Source of the DNA: VAXT01 sp035318925
Lineage (GTDB): Bacteria; Actinomycetota; Thermoleophilia; Gaiellales; Gaiellaceae
NCBI GenBank assembly: GCA_035318925.1
Contig: DATHDS010000014.1
Location: 186,001 to 250,000 of the forward strand
DNA length: 64,000 nucleotides
Direction of reading: 5' to 3'
The notes under the pieces were generated by a model that was not told the DNA's origin, did not search any database, and worked only from the letters and a program-made list of their open reading frames with translations. Within the stretch, counting starts at the first letter, position 1. Each line of letters starts with the position of its first letter. Position numbers and translations under genes: made by a program. Below, one piece after another: positions 8,050-16,048 of the stretch.

Positions 8050-8657
8050 TGGCGACGGGCTATCGTACCCCTCGCTTGGAGATCACTCGCGAGCGCGCCT
8101 GGGAGACCCTCACCCGCCACACGAAGAGCGAGGCGCTGCTCAGGCATGCCCTCGGAGTGGAGGCGTCTGTCCGGGCCTACGCCCGCAAGTTCGGCGAGGA
8201 CGAAGAGCTCTGGGGCGTGACCGCGCTCCTGCACGACTTCGACTGGGAGATGCACCCGACGCTCGATCAGCACCCCCAGGACGGCGCACCGATCCTGCGC
8301 GAGGAGGGCTATCCGGAGGAGGTGATCGAGGGCATCCTCTCCCATGCCGAGCATCTCGAGCTTCCTCGCGACACGCTGCTGAAGAAGACGCTTTTCGCCT
8401 GCGACGAGCTCTCGGGGTTCATCCACGCCTGCGGTCTCGTCAGGCCGGACGGGATCGCCACGCTGGAACCGAAGTCGGTCAAGAAGAAGCTGAAGCAGCC
8501 GTCCTTTGCGGCCGGCGTGAACCGCGACGACGTCTACAAGAGCGTCGAGGCGCTCGGGGTCGAGCTCGACGACCACATCCGGTTCGTGATCGAGGCGCTC
8601 CGCCCGATCGCGGCCGACCTCGGCCTGCGCACTTCGGCCGACGCACCCACCGGCTAG
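8049..8657 (+). CDS. HD-domain protein (putative phosphohydrolase)
   Basis: About 202 residues from TTG 8049; a TTG about 27 bases further in is also possible and would clear the murA start. The metal-binding HD set is complete: His in LLRHALGVEASVRAYA, the HD pair in TALLHDFDWEMHP, His in GILSHAEHL and Asp in FACDELSGFIHACG. This is the pattern of HDIG-type hydrolases related to predicted metal-dependent nucleotide phosphohydrolases. The substrate is unknown. No partner gene lies on this strand; the next gene is convergent across a pair of palindromes. Confidence 0.8.
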   Translation: MATGYRTPRLEITRERAWETLTRHTKSEALLRHALGVEASVRAYARKFGEDEELWGVTALLHDFDWEMHPTLDQHPQDGAPILREEGYPEEVIEGILSHAEHLELPRDTLLKKTLFACDELSGFIHACGLVRPDGIATLEPKSVKKKLKQPSFAAGVNRDDVYKSVEALGVELDDHIRFVIEALRPIAADLGLRTSADAPTG

Positions 8658-8665
8658 ACCAGCCC

Positions 8666-8730
8666 TGTCCAGGGACCAGGTCCCTGGACATCGCCCATCC
8701 ATACCTGTCCCGGGACCAGGTCCCTGGACG
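8666..8730. repeat. Two palindromic repeats with a 40-base period between convergent genes
   Basis: Copy 1 (8666-8690) has perfect 12-base arms around a single A: TGTCCAGGGACC / GGTCCCTGGACA. Copy 2 (8706-8730) is the same element with two arm mismatches. The starts are exactly 40 bases apart. They fill the gap between the HD gene and the convergent PLP-enzyme gene. They could be a bidirectional terminator pair, a REP-like repeat or a protein-binding site. There is no T-run. Confidence 0.8.
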
Positions 8731-8737
8731 TGGCGTT

Positions 8738-9796
8738 TCAGGCGAGGCCCTGGAGTAGCCGGTCGAGGTCCTCGTCGCTGGTCCAGTAGCCGCACGAGAC
8801 CCGGATCAGGTCCCGGCCCGGGATCTCGCGGACGATGACGCCTTGATCGCGAAGGCGCGTGACGAGCTCGGTCGCGTCGCTCGTGGGTCGAAACGTGATC
8901 AGACCGGCCTGGTCCGGCTTCGTGACGACCTCGAAACGCTCGGCCAGCGCCGCTCGGCAGCGAAGGGCCGTCTCCGCTGCGCGCTCGAAGCGCCACTCGG
9001 GGGCGACCTCGAGCGCCGCCGAGAGCCCCGCGAGCGCGGGCCCGCCGATCCAGCCCGAGTCGAAGCGTTCCGCGCCCGGTCTCGGCACATACGAGCCGTC
9101 CGGCTGATGTTCGGTCTGCGCGAAATAGCTCGGTACGGCGACCCGCAGCGCGCCCGGGTCGGCGACGACGAGAGCGCCCGTCACATCCGGGCCGCAGAGC
9201 CATTTCTGGCACGAGATCGCGTAGAAGTCGAACGCTCCGGCCTCGACTGGAATCACACCGGCGGATTGCGCTCCGTCGACCAGGATCGGGAGCCCCGTCT
9301 CGGCCTGCACGCGCTCGGGCTCCAGCGAGTTCCCCGTCAGCCACGAGACGTGCGAGATGGCGATCAGACGCGTCCTGTCGGTGACGGCGTCGACGATTCC
9401 GTCCTCGGGAGCGACCACAACGCGGGCGCCCGACGCGTGCAGGGGCCCGATGAGCCCGAAATGCTCGACGTCGCTCGTCACGATCTCGTCCTCCGGGCCT
9501 AGACCGAGGCCGGCCAGGACGATGTTGCAGCCGTCCGTCGTCGAACGGGTCAGCGCGACCTGCTCCGGCTCGACGGACAGGAGGGCCGCGAGCTGCGCCC
9601 GCACCACGCCGCGAAAGCCGAGCACGCGGGAGAAGTACGGCTCGCCGCCGCGCCCCTGCGTCAGGTCGACGAGCTGCTCGGCCAGGATCGCCTCGACCGT
9701 CGTCCGGGCGAGTGGTCCATTCGTGCCGGCGTTCAGGTACGCAAGGTGGTCGAGTACCGGAAACGCGGCGCGTGCCTCGTCGAAGGTCGGCGGCAA
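8738..9796 (-). CDS. Class V aminotransferase-fold PLP enzyme
   Basis: About 352 residues from a TTG at 9796, chosen because the open frame upstream runs into the start of the divergent glycosyltransferase gene. Fold-type I class V features are clear: LAYLNAGTNGPLA near the N-terminus, ALTRSTTDGCNIVLAGL, ISHVSWLTGN, ILVDGAQSAGVIPVE with the cofactor-binding Asp, and the Schiff-base lysine in YAISCQKWLCGPDVTGAL. The family includes cysteine desulfurases, isopenicillin-N epimerase-like enzymes and kynureninase. The active-site Cys of desulfurases is not evident and no Fe-S genes are nearby, so an epimerase/lyase-like enzyme of unknown substrate is the safest reading. Confidence 0.82.
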   Translation of the reverse strand: MPPTFDEARAAFPVLDHLAYLNAGTNGPLARTTVEAILAEQLVDLTQGRGGEPYFSRVLGFRGVVRAQLAALLSVEPEQVALTRSTTDGCNIVLAGLGLGPEDEIVTSDVEHFGLIGPLHASGARVVVAPEDGIVDAVTDRTRLIAISHVSWLTGNSLEPERVQAETGLPILVDGAQSAGVIPVEAGAFDFYAISCQKWLCGPDVTGALVVADPGALRVAVPSYFAQTEHQPDGSYVPRPGAERFDSGWIGGPALAGLSAALEVAPEWRFERAAETALRCRAALAERFEVVTKPDQAGLITFRPTSDATELVTRLRDQGVIVREIPGRDLIRVSCGYWTSDEDLDRLLQGLA

Positions 9797-9821
9797 GGGC
9801 AGGGCTAGTCTAGGCCGCTCG

Positions 9822-10874
9822 ATGCGCGTTCTCCTCGCCGATCCGCCCGCATTCACCCCTCAGTACGACCACGAGCTCGCATCGGCGCTTGCCCGGGCGG
9901 GCGCGGAGGTGGAGCTCGTCACCTCGCCGTTCCGCTTCGGCGACCCGCCCGAGCCGGACGGCTACAGGCGCAGCGACCTCTTCTATCCCGTCAGCTCGCG
10001 GCTCTTCCGCCGCTCCCGGCTGCGCATCCCGGTCAAGCTCCTCGAGCATCCGGTCGGGCTTGTACGTCTCCGCTCGCGCAGCGCTGACGTCGCCCACGTC
10101 CAGTGGCTCGCCGCGCCGGAGCTCGACGACCGCTTCCTCCGTCAGCGGGCACCGCTCGTCTTCACCGCGCACGACCTGCTGCCTCGCCGCACCGCGGCGA
10201 AGCGTGACCTTTGGCGACGACTTTTCAGCCGCTTCGAGCGGATCATCGTCCACAGCGAGCGCGGACGTGACCAGCTGGCCGAGCTGACCGATGCCGCGCG
10301 GCTCCGCGTGATCCCGCACCCGGTCTATGCGAGCAACCCGGAGCGCCGCGACGACGGGCGGACGCTCCTCTGTCTCGGAATCATCCGCGCCTACAAGGGG
10401 ATCGGCGACGCGATCGAGGTCGCAAAGAACGTCGAGGGAGCGCGGCTGCTCGTCGCGGGCGACCCGCTCGAGCCGGTGGAGGGCCACCGGGCCGCGGCGG
10501 GCGACACGGCCGAATGGCGCCTCGGGTACCTCTCCGACGAGGAGATCGACCGGGCGCTCGGCGAGACGACGGTCGCGCTCTTTCCCTACCGGCCCGAGAT
10601 CGACCAGAGCGGCGCACTCATGCGTGCGCTCGGAGCCGGCGTGCCGGCGGTCGTGTACGACGTCGGCGGCCTCGCCGAGCCGGTGCGCACCTTCGGAGCC
10701 GGCCTCGTCGTCCCGCCGGGCGACGTCGAGGCATTGACCGAGGCAGCTCGAACACTTCTGGACGACCCACAGGCACTCAAGCAGGCGCGTGCAGGCGCCG
10801 AGCGCGCGCGGAGCGAGCTGACCTGGGATGCGGCCGCCCGAGCCCACCTTGAGGTCTACCGGGAGCTCGTGTGA
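9822..10874 (+). CDS. GT4-type glycosyltransferase
   Basis: A 350-residue protein with the GT-B architecture. The N-terminal acceptor domain begins MRVLLADPPAFTPQY and includes VVFTAHDLLPRRT-like residues around 115-125. The C-terminal donor domain has LLCLGIIRAYKGIGDAIE, WRLGYLSDEEIDRAL and ALFPYRPEIDQSGALMRALG, where the conserved acidic residue and the following Gly-Ala contact the nucleotide-sugar. It probably acts at the cytoplasmic face on a lipid-linked or small acceptor. The stop overlaps the next gene by four bases (GTGA). Confidence 0.85.
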   Translation: MRVLLADPPAFTPQYDHELASALARAGAEVELVTSPFRFGDPPEPDGYRRSDLFYPVSSRLFRRSRLRIPVKLLEHPVGLVRLRSRSADVAHVQWLAAPELDDRFLRQRAPLVFTAHDLLPRRTAAKRDLWRRLFSRFERIIVHSERGRDQLAELTDAARLRVIPHPVYASNPERRDDGRTLLCLGIIRAYKGIGDAIEVAKNVEGARLLVAGDPLEPVEGHRAAAGDTAEWRLGYLSDEEIDRALGETTVALFPYRPEIDQSGALMRALGAGVPAVVYDVGGLAEPVRTFGAGLVVPPGDVEALTEAARTLLDDPQALKQARAGAERARSELTWDAAARAHLEVYRELV

Positions 10875-11182
10875 GCGGCCAGCGCTTCGCAGACGTGATC
10901 CGTCGCCAGCTCGACCTCTTCGAGCGCGAGGAGGCCGATCTGATCTCGGACTGCGTAGAGGCCGACCGAGCCTACGACGCAGCCGACCGCGAAGATGCCG
11001 AAGAGCGCTACAGCGAGTACCTCGACCTCGTCGAGACCGGCACCGAGCTACTGGCGGGCCTCCGCGACGCCTTCGCCTCGACGATCGAGGACGAGGAGGC
11101 GGCCGAGGAGTACGGGGACGCCTTCAACCGCACAGTCGTCAAGCGCATGCCCCGCTTCGCCGTCCAGATCGATGACTTCTGA
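10871..11182 (+). CDS. Small acidic protein of unknown function
   Basis: A 103-residue protein starting at GTG 10871, which overlaps the glycosyltransferase stop (GTGA). It is very acidic, predicted mostly helical, with no membrane segment or Cys. I do not recognise a family. Its coupling to the glycosyltransferase suggests they are made together. It ends with a short basic patch (VVKRMPRFAVQIDDF). Confidence 0.75.
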   Translation: MSGQRFADVIRRQLDLFEREEADLISDCVEADRAYDAADREDAEERYSEYLDLVETGTELLAGLRDAFASTIEDEEAAEEYGDAFNRTVVKRMPRFAVQIDDF

Positions 11183-11188
11183 GGAGGC

Positions 11189-11764
11189 CTAGGCGCCGAT
11201 CTTGGCGCAGGAAGCCACCTGCGCCGTCGCCTTGTTCAGCGTCTGGTCCTTGTACTTGCTCCCGAGAGAGTTGAACTTCGTGCCCACGGCGGTGAGCTCT
11301 TTCTGGACGTCGCCGCCGAGCGCCTGCACGCCGGCCGAGAACGCCCGAGGATCGCTCGTGGAGAGCTTCTTCGCTCTCTTGATCGCGCGCGCGAAGCTCG
11401 TCTGAGCCTTGCCGAACCCGCTCAGGAGTTGCTGCTGGATGGCCGCTCCTTCCTTCACAGCCGGCGGGCCGGCGCCCTTGATCATGGCCACCATCGTGCC
11501 GGAGCTCTGCTTGGCGTCCTCGAGGAAGGTGACGAACTTCGCTTTCACGACCTTGAGGTCCCTCTCGCCGCTGAGATCCTTGCTGAGCTTGCTGCCGCTG
11601 TCTTTCAGCCCCTGGGCCCAGGTGCCGAGCGCGCCGCAAACGGTCGCCGCCCAGACATCCGGCTTCGTGCCGGAGTAGGTCTTCCCGCCGCCCCCGCAGC
11701 CGGATGCTGCGAGCCCGAGCGTCAGGACGCAGAGGGCAAGAGCGAAAGCTCGCAGAAGGCGCAT
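11189..11764 (-). CDS. Putative lipoprotein, helical
   Basis: About 191 residues from ATG 11764. The N-terminus is a lipoprotein signal (Arg at 2 and 5, hydrophobic core, lipobox LAASGC with Cys near residue 24). After a Gly-rich spacer the mature part is Lys/Ala/Ser rich and alpha-helical, resembling extracellular helical-bundle lipoproteins with no assigned function. A conserved-looking Cys pair (TVCGALGT and VASCAKIGA) may form a disulphide across the domain. Start chosen for the signal peptide; 84 bases of open frame upstream are not protein-like. Ten bases downstream of dnaE2 on the same strand. Confidence 0.75.
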   Translation of the reverse strand: MRLLRAFALALCVLTLGLAASGCGGGGKTYSGTKPDVWAATVCGALGTWAQGLKDSGSKLSKDLSGERDLKVVKAKFVTFLEDAKQSSGTMVAMIKGAGPPAVKEGAAIQQQLLSGFGKAQTSFARAIKRAKKLSTSDPRAFSAGVQALGGDVQKELTAVGTKFNSLGSKYKDQTLNKATAQVASCAKIGA

Positions 11765-11774
11765 CGCTCCGATC

Positions 11775-14700
11775 CTATCGGTGGCCGAAATGATGCGCTT
11801 CCGGGAGGGCCGAGACGAGGTCGGAGGCGCCGGAGAGCCTGCGGGCAATCGGAGCGAGCGTCTCGAGCGCGCGGACGACGACGTTCTGGTTGCGCTCGAT
11901 GCGCTCGAAGGTGCCGTGTGCGAGGACGAGCGGCTCGCCGCGCACGATCGCCCGGTAGCGCTCGTACACCGGCGGCGGGACGATCAGGTTCATCTGTCCG
12001 AACTCGTCCTCGAGCAGCATGAAGACGACGCCGTTCGCGGTCGACGGCCGCTGGCGCGCGACGGCCATTCCCGCCACGGCCACACGAGACCTGTCCGGTG
12101 CCAAGCACAGGTCATGGCTCGAAAGGACACCTGCGGGGAGATGCGGGCGCAGGAGCTCCATTGGATGCACGCCGATGGAGAGGCTCGTCTGGCGGTAGTC
12201 GCCGAGCATCCGTTCCCACTCCGTGGGCGTGGGCAGCTCCGGCGTCTCGGTGGTCGGATCGAGCGGTAAGGCAAGTTGGCGCTCCTCGCCGCCCGAGCCG
12301 GGCACGTTCTGCGAGCGCGGGACGAGGCCGAGCTCCCAGAGCAATGCGCGTCTCGACTCGCCCAGCGAGTCGCAGGCGCCCGAGGCGATCAGGCTCTCGA
12401 GACCGCCGTGGCTCAGCGATACGCGTTGCGCGAGCGAGACGACGTCGCCGAACGGCCCGCCGCGCTCCCGCTCCTCGGCGAGCGCCTGCGCGTCGTCCTC
12501 GCCCACCGACGCGATGTACTCGAACCCGATGCGCACGGCCCCGTCTTCGATCGTGCACTTCGCCCCGCTCACGTTCACGTGCGGCGGGCGCACCTCCACC
12601 CCACGTCTCTGCGCATCCCGCACGAGGCTCGCCGGTGGGTAGAAGCCCATCGGCTGGGCGTTCAGGAGCGCGCAGAGGAACTCCGCCGGGTAGTGGTGCC
12701 GCAGCCAGGCCGACTGGTAGGCGAGCAGGCCGAACGCCGCCGCGTGCGACTTCGGGAACCCGAATCCCGAGAACCCGACGAGCTTGTCGTAGACCCCATC
12801 GGCCAGCTTTGCGTCGACGCCTTTGCCTGCAGCTCCCTCGATGAACCGCCCGCGGAACGCCTCGATCGCAGCCTCGCTCCGCTTGCGGCTCATCGCCCGT
12901 CGCAGCCCCTCGGCCTCCCCCACGCTGAAGCCGGCGAGCGCGATCGCCACCTCGAGCACCTGGTCCTGGAAGACGACGACGCCGAGGGTCTCCTTGAGTG
13001 GCTCGGCGAGCAGCGGATGGTCGACGGGCGGGACGAACTCGGGATCCTCGCGCAGCCGTCCACGATGCTCGATGTACGGGTGGACGGCCTTCCCCTGGAT
13101 CGGGCCCGGCCGGACGAGCGCGACCTGCACGGTCAGGTCGTCGAGGTTCTCCGGGCGCGTGCGGAGCAGGCTCTGCATCTGTGCGCGGCTCTCGATCTGG
13201 AAGTCACCGACGGTGTCGGCCCGCTGGATCTCCTCGTACACCGCGGGATCGTCCAGCGGGACCCGCGACAGGTCGATCGTCTCGCCGCGCAGTTCCGCAA
13301 TCTGGACGACGCAGTCCTCGACCGCCGAGAGCATGCCCAGCCCGAGCAGATCGATCTTCAGGAAGCCCGCGTCGGCGCACGAGTCCTTGTCCCACTGGCA
13401 GATCTGGCGCCCCTCCATGGCCGCGGGCTGCACGGGGACGAGCTCCACGAGCGGCCGGCTCGAGATGACCATCCCGCCGGGGTGCTGCGAGATGTGGCGC
13501 GGAAGGCCGGCGATCTCGCGCGAGAGCTCGCCCAGCGCCCGCCAGCGAGGCGAGCGAAGCTTCGTCTCGCCGTCTGGGAGCTTGGCGATCTCCTCCGCGA
13601 TCCGCCTCGGGCTCCCCTCGGTGATGCGCGTGAGCCGCTCGAGCTCGGCGAACGGAAGCCCGAGCGCCTTGCCCAGGTCGCGGATCGCGCCACGCGAGCG
13701 GTACGTGGAGAAGCTCGCGACGAGGGCTGCGTGCTCGTGCCCGTAGCGCTCGGTGACCGCGACGATCAGCTTCTCGCGGATGTCGCGGGGGAAGTCGAGG
13801 TCGATGTCGGGGACGGACTCGAGCTCGCGGTTGAGGAATCGCCCGAGCGAGAGGCCGGCGGCGACCGGGTCGACGTGCGAGAGGCCGGTCAGGTAGCAGA
13901 CGAGCGAGCCGACCGAGCTACCCCGGCCGCGCCCGGGCGGCAGCGAGTGGCGTGGCGACTCGCGGCCGCGCACCTCGCGCGCGACGTCGGCGGCGAGCTC
14001 GAGCACCTCCCAGTGCAGCAGGAAGAACCCGGCGAGCCCCAGCTCGTCGATGAGGGCCAGTTCCTCGTCCAAACGGGCCCTTGTCTTGCTTAGCAACAGA
14101 CTGTTGCTAAGTCGGTAACGGGCCTCGAATGCTCGGTTGCAGACCCGGGCGAGGGCGGCGATCGCGGGCTCGTCCCGGTCGGAGAAGTCCGGGTAGCGGT
14201 AGCCGAGCTCCTCGGTGAGGTCGAATTCGAGACGCGCGGCGAGCTCTCCCGTGCGCGCGACGGCATCGGCGTCCAGCGAAAAGCGTTCCCCCGCCTGCTC
14301 GGGCGCGAGCAGCACCGACTCGTGATTGCCGCGCCGCTCGCGCTCGGCGCCCTCGAGCGAGGTACGGTGCCGGATCGCGACCAGCGCATCCTGGAGTGCT
14401 GCGCGCCGAGCGTTATGCGCGTGCGCATCGCCGGTGACGACCGTCTCGACGCCCAGCGTCTCGGCGAGGACGCGCAGCCTGGCGTTGCGGCGCGTGTCGC
14501 CTCGCTCGTACGGGCGCTGGAGCTCCACGAAGAACCGCTCCCGGCCGTAAGCGCGGGCAAGCTCGGCGGCCGCGTTCGGGTCACGAACAGCGAGCCCGTC
14601 GCGCGCGCAGCCGGACAGGCAGACGAGCCCCTCGTTCATCTCCGCCAAAAGCGCAGGGTCGAGGGCCGGCGGCACCGGATCGGTCGGCGTCGGTCTCGTC

Positions 14701-14993
14701 CCGGCGTGTGCCGCGGTCAGCAACCGGCAGAGGTTCGCGTAGCCACACGGGCTCTCGACCAGCAACGTCACATGCGCGCCGCCGCGCAGCGTCACCTCGG
14801 CGCCGGTGATCGGCCGCACCCCGAATGCCTTCGCCGCGTGTGCGAACTCGAGCGAGCCGTACACGCCGTCGTGGTCGGTCAGGGCGAGCGCCTCGTACCC
14901 GAGCTCGGCCGCCCGCGCAGCAAGTTCCTCAGGGTGCGAAGCCCCGTCGAGAAACGAATAGGCTGAATGGCAATGGAGCTCGACGTACGGCAC
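11775..14993 (-). CDS. dnaE2: Error-prone DNA polymerase III alpha-type subunit DnaE2
   Basis: A 1072-residue C-family DNA polymerase starting at GTG 14993. The N-terminal PHP domain begins MPYVELHCHSAYSFLDGASH and has ALTDHDGVYG. The catalytic Asp residues are seen in SVPDIDLDFPRD and FLKIDLLGLGMLS. GFGFPKSHAAAFGLLAYQSAWLRHHYPAEF and a C-terminal OB domain (about 955-1045) follow. It is shorter than the replicative DnaE1 (about 1180), and its neighbour imuB identifies it as the SOS translesion/mutagenesis polymerase rather than the replicase. It lacks its own SOS box: the boxes are upstream of imuB, 2.2 kb away, with an inverted cupin gene between. Confidence 0.93.
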   Translation of the reverse strand: MPYVELHCHSAYSFLDGASHPEELAARAAELGYEALALTDHDGVYGSLEFAHAAKAFGVRPITGAEVTLRGGAHVTLLVESPCGYANLCRLLTAAHAGTRPTPTDPVPPALDPALLAEMNEGLVCLSGCARDGLAVRDPNAAAELARAYGRERFFVELQRPYERGDTRRNARLRVLAETLGVETVVTGDAHAHNARRAALQDALVAIRHRTSLEGAERERRGNHESVLLAPEQAGERFSLDADAVARTGELAARLEFDLTEELGYRYPDFSDRDEPAIAALARVCNRAFEARYRLSNSLLLSKTRARLDEELALIDELGLAGFFLLHWEVLELAADVAREVRGRESPRHSLPPGRGRGSSVGSLVCYLTGLSHVDPVAAGLSLGRFLNRELESVPDIDLDFPRDIREKLIVAVTERYGHEHAALVASFSTYRSRGAIRDLGKALGLPFAELERLTRITEGSPRRIAEEIAKLPDGETKLRSPRWRALGELSREIAGLPRHISQHPGGMVISSRPLVELVPVQPAAMEGRQICQWDKDSCADAGFLKIDLLGLGMLSAVEDCVVQIAELRGETIDLSRVPLDDPAVYEEIQRADTVGDFQIESRAQMQSLLRTRPENLDDLTVQVALVRPGPIQGKAVHPYIEHRGRLREDPEFVPPVDHPLLAEPLKETLGVVVFQDQVLEVAIALAGFSVGEAEGLRRAMSRKRSEAAIEAFRGRFIEGAAGKGVDAKLADGVYDKLVGFSGFGFPKSHAAAFGLLAYQSAWLRHHYPAEFLCALLNAQPMGFYPPASLVRDAQRRGVEVRPPHVNVSGAKCTIEDGAVRIGFEYIASVGEDDAQALAEERERGGPFGDVVSLAQRVSLSHGGLESLIASGACDSLGESRRALLWELGLVPRSQNVPGSGGEERQLALPLDPTTETPELPTPTEWERMLGDYRQTSLSIGVHPMELLRPHLPAGVLSSHDLCLAPDRSRVAVAGMAVARQRPSTANGVVFMLLEDEFGQMNLIVPPPVYERYRAIVRGEPLVLAHGTFERIERNQNVVVRALETLAPIARRLSGASDLVSALPEAHHFGHR

Positions 14994-15692
14994 CCGGTGC
15001 TCCTAGGCCCCGGCGAGGGCGAGATCATGGCCGACGAGCCTGCGAAAACCCTCCGGCTCCTCGCCGACCTCGACGAGCTCGCGTTGACGTGGTTTCGCTA
15101 CGCCGCCGGCGAACGCGGCCCCGACCTCCACATCCACGAGCGGCATACCGACGCCTTTTTCGTGCTCACCGGCGAGCTCTCGGTCGCGCTTGGCCCGCAC
15201 GGCGCGCACGAGCTTCGGGGACGCGCGGGAGCGCTCTTCGCGGCGCCGGCCGATCTCGCGCACACGTTCGCCAACGAGAGCGCCGAGGCGGTGACGTTCC
15301 TCAACATCCATGCACCCAACATGGGGTTCGCCGACATGCTGCGCGCGCGCCGTGACGGCCGCGACGAAGACGCCGAGCGCTTCGATCAGGTCCCGCCACC
15401 CCCGGACGGCGGTCGACCCGTGTCCGACGCGACAGTCTGTCTCCCCGGCGAGGTCGAGCCGATCCCCGGAGCGCACCGCACGCTCGTCGCCAAGGCCGAG
15501 CGAGGCGAGTTCGAGCTCGCTGAGTTCGACGCCAGCCCCGAGTACGGGCCCGTGCCGCCGCACGTCCACGACGACCACACCGACTCCTTCTACGTCCTCG
15601 AGGGAGAGATCGAGCTCACGATCGGCGACGAGGCCGCGCGCGGCGGCCCCGGCACGTTCTTCGCGGCGGCCATCAGACCCCACGCTGGCTGA
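14967..15692 (+). CDS. Bicupin protein with truncated second cupin
   Basis: 241 residues from ATG 14967 (14973 or 15027 also possible). The first cupin (about 35-115) is complete: LHIHERHTDAFFVLTGELSV, then the second motif with PADLAHTFANES. The second begins normally (VPPHVHDDHTDSFYVLEGEI) but the protein ends at GTFFAAAIRPHAG, where the second cupin motif should start, so about 30-40 residues are missing. It runs opposite to its neighbours: its start overlaps that of dnaE2 and its end overlaps the end of the DUF6504-like gene. The substrate is unknown. It may be a remnant inserted into the mutagenesis cassette. Confidence 0.7.
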   Translation: MAMELDVRHPVLLGPGEGEIMADEPAKTLRLLADLDELALTWFRYAAGERGPDLHIHERHTDAFFVLTGELSVALGPHGAHELRGRAGALFAAPADLAHTFANESAEAVTFLNIHAPNMGFADMLRARRDGRDEDAERFDQVPPPPDGGRPVSDATVCLPGEVEPIPGAHRTLVAKAERGEFELAEFDASPEYGPVPPHVHDDHTDSFYVLEGEIELTIGDEAARGGPGTFFAAAIRPHAG

Positions 15693-15879
15693 ACCAGCCT
15701 GATTCGTCCCGGAAGACGACCGCGTTCTCGCCGCCCTCCAGGACCACGTCGAAATAGCGCCGCTGCACCGGCTCCTCGGTCCACCAGCGATCGACGACGC
15801 GCCACTCCTCACGGATGAGCGCTACCGGTCGGCGGTTGACCTCCCACGGCGTCCCGTCGAAGTTGGACTCGACGAGCAC
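15673..15879 (-). CDS. DUF6504-like protein of the dnaE2/imuB cassette
   Basis: About 68 residues from GTG 15879. The sequence (VNRRPVALIREEWRVVDRWW, then QRRYFDVVLEGGENAVVF) matches small actinobacterial proteins often encoded between a Y-family-like imuB and dnaE2. The Trp-rich core suggests a compact beta fold that could bind a polymerase partner, but no function is established. It lies 169 bases downstream of imuB on the same strand, and its 3' end overlaps the end of the inverted cupin gene by 20 bases. The open frame continues upstream of the chosen start through a hairpin-containing, non-protein-like stretch. Confidence 0.65.
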   Translation of the reverse strand: MLVESNFDGTPWEVNRRPVALIREEWRVVDRWWTEEPVQRRYFDVVLEGGENAVVFRDESGWFSQRGV

Positions 15880-15912
15880 AGGCCGCGGTGCGTTTAGTCG
15901 TCCCGCGCTTCG

Positions 15913-15939
15913 CACGGGGGAACCCGTGGTTCCCCCGTG
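15913..15939. repeat. Perfect 12-base inverted repeat between imuB and the DUF6504-like gene
   Basis: CACGGGGGAACC, a three-base CGT loop, then GGTTCCCCCGTG. The hairpin lies in the 169-base gap downstream of imuB; a second weaker stem (GGGCAAAGCCC) follows near 15990. It could attenuate or terminate imuB transcription, or be a dispersed repeat. No T-run follows on either strand. Confidence 0.6.
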
Positions 15940-16048
15940 GGCCCCCTCCTTCACTGGATACCTCGTCCCATCGCCTCGTGGGCTGCGCTCGGGCAAAGCC
16001 CGGCTCCGCCCGCCAGCATTCATCCGCGATCGGTTCCGTCACAGGCGG

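Noticed and set aside
5497..8220. A 907-residue plus-strand open frame across the subtilase and murA genes
   Set aside because: Its product is Arg/Asp-rich with no domains and overlaps two clear genes in another frame or strand; it is a shadow of high-GC coding sequence.
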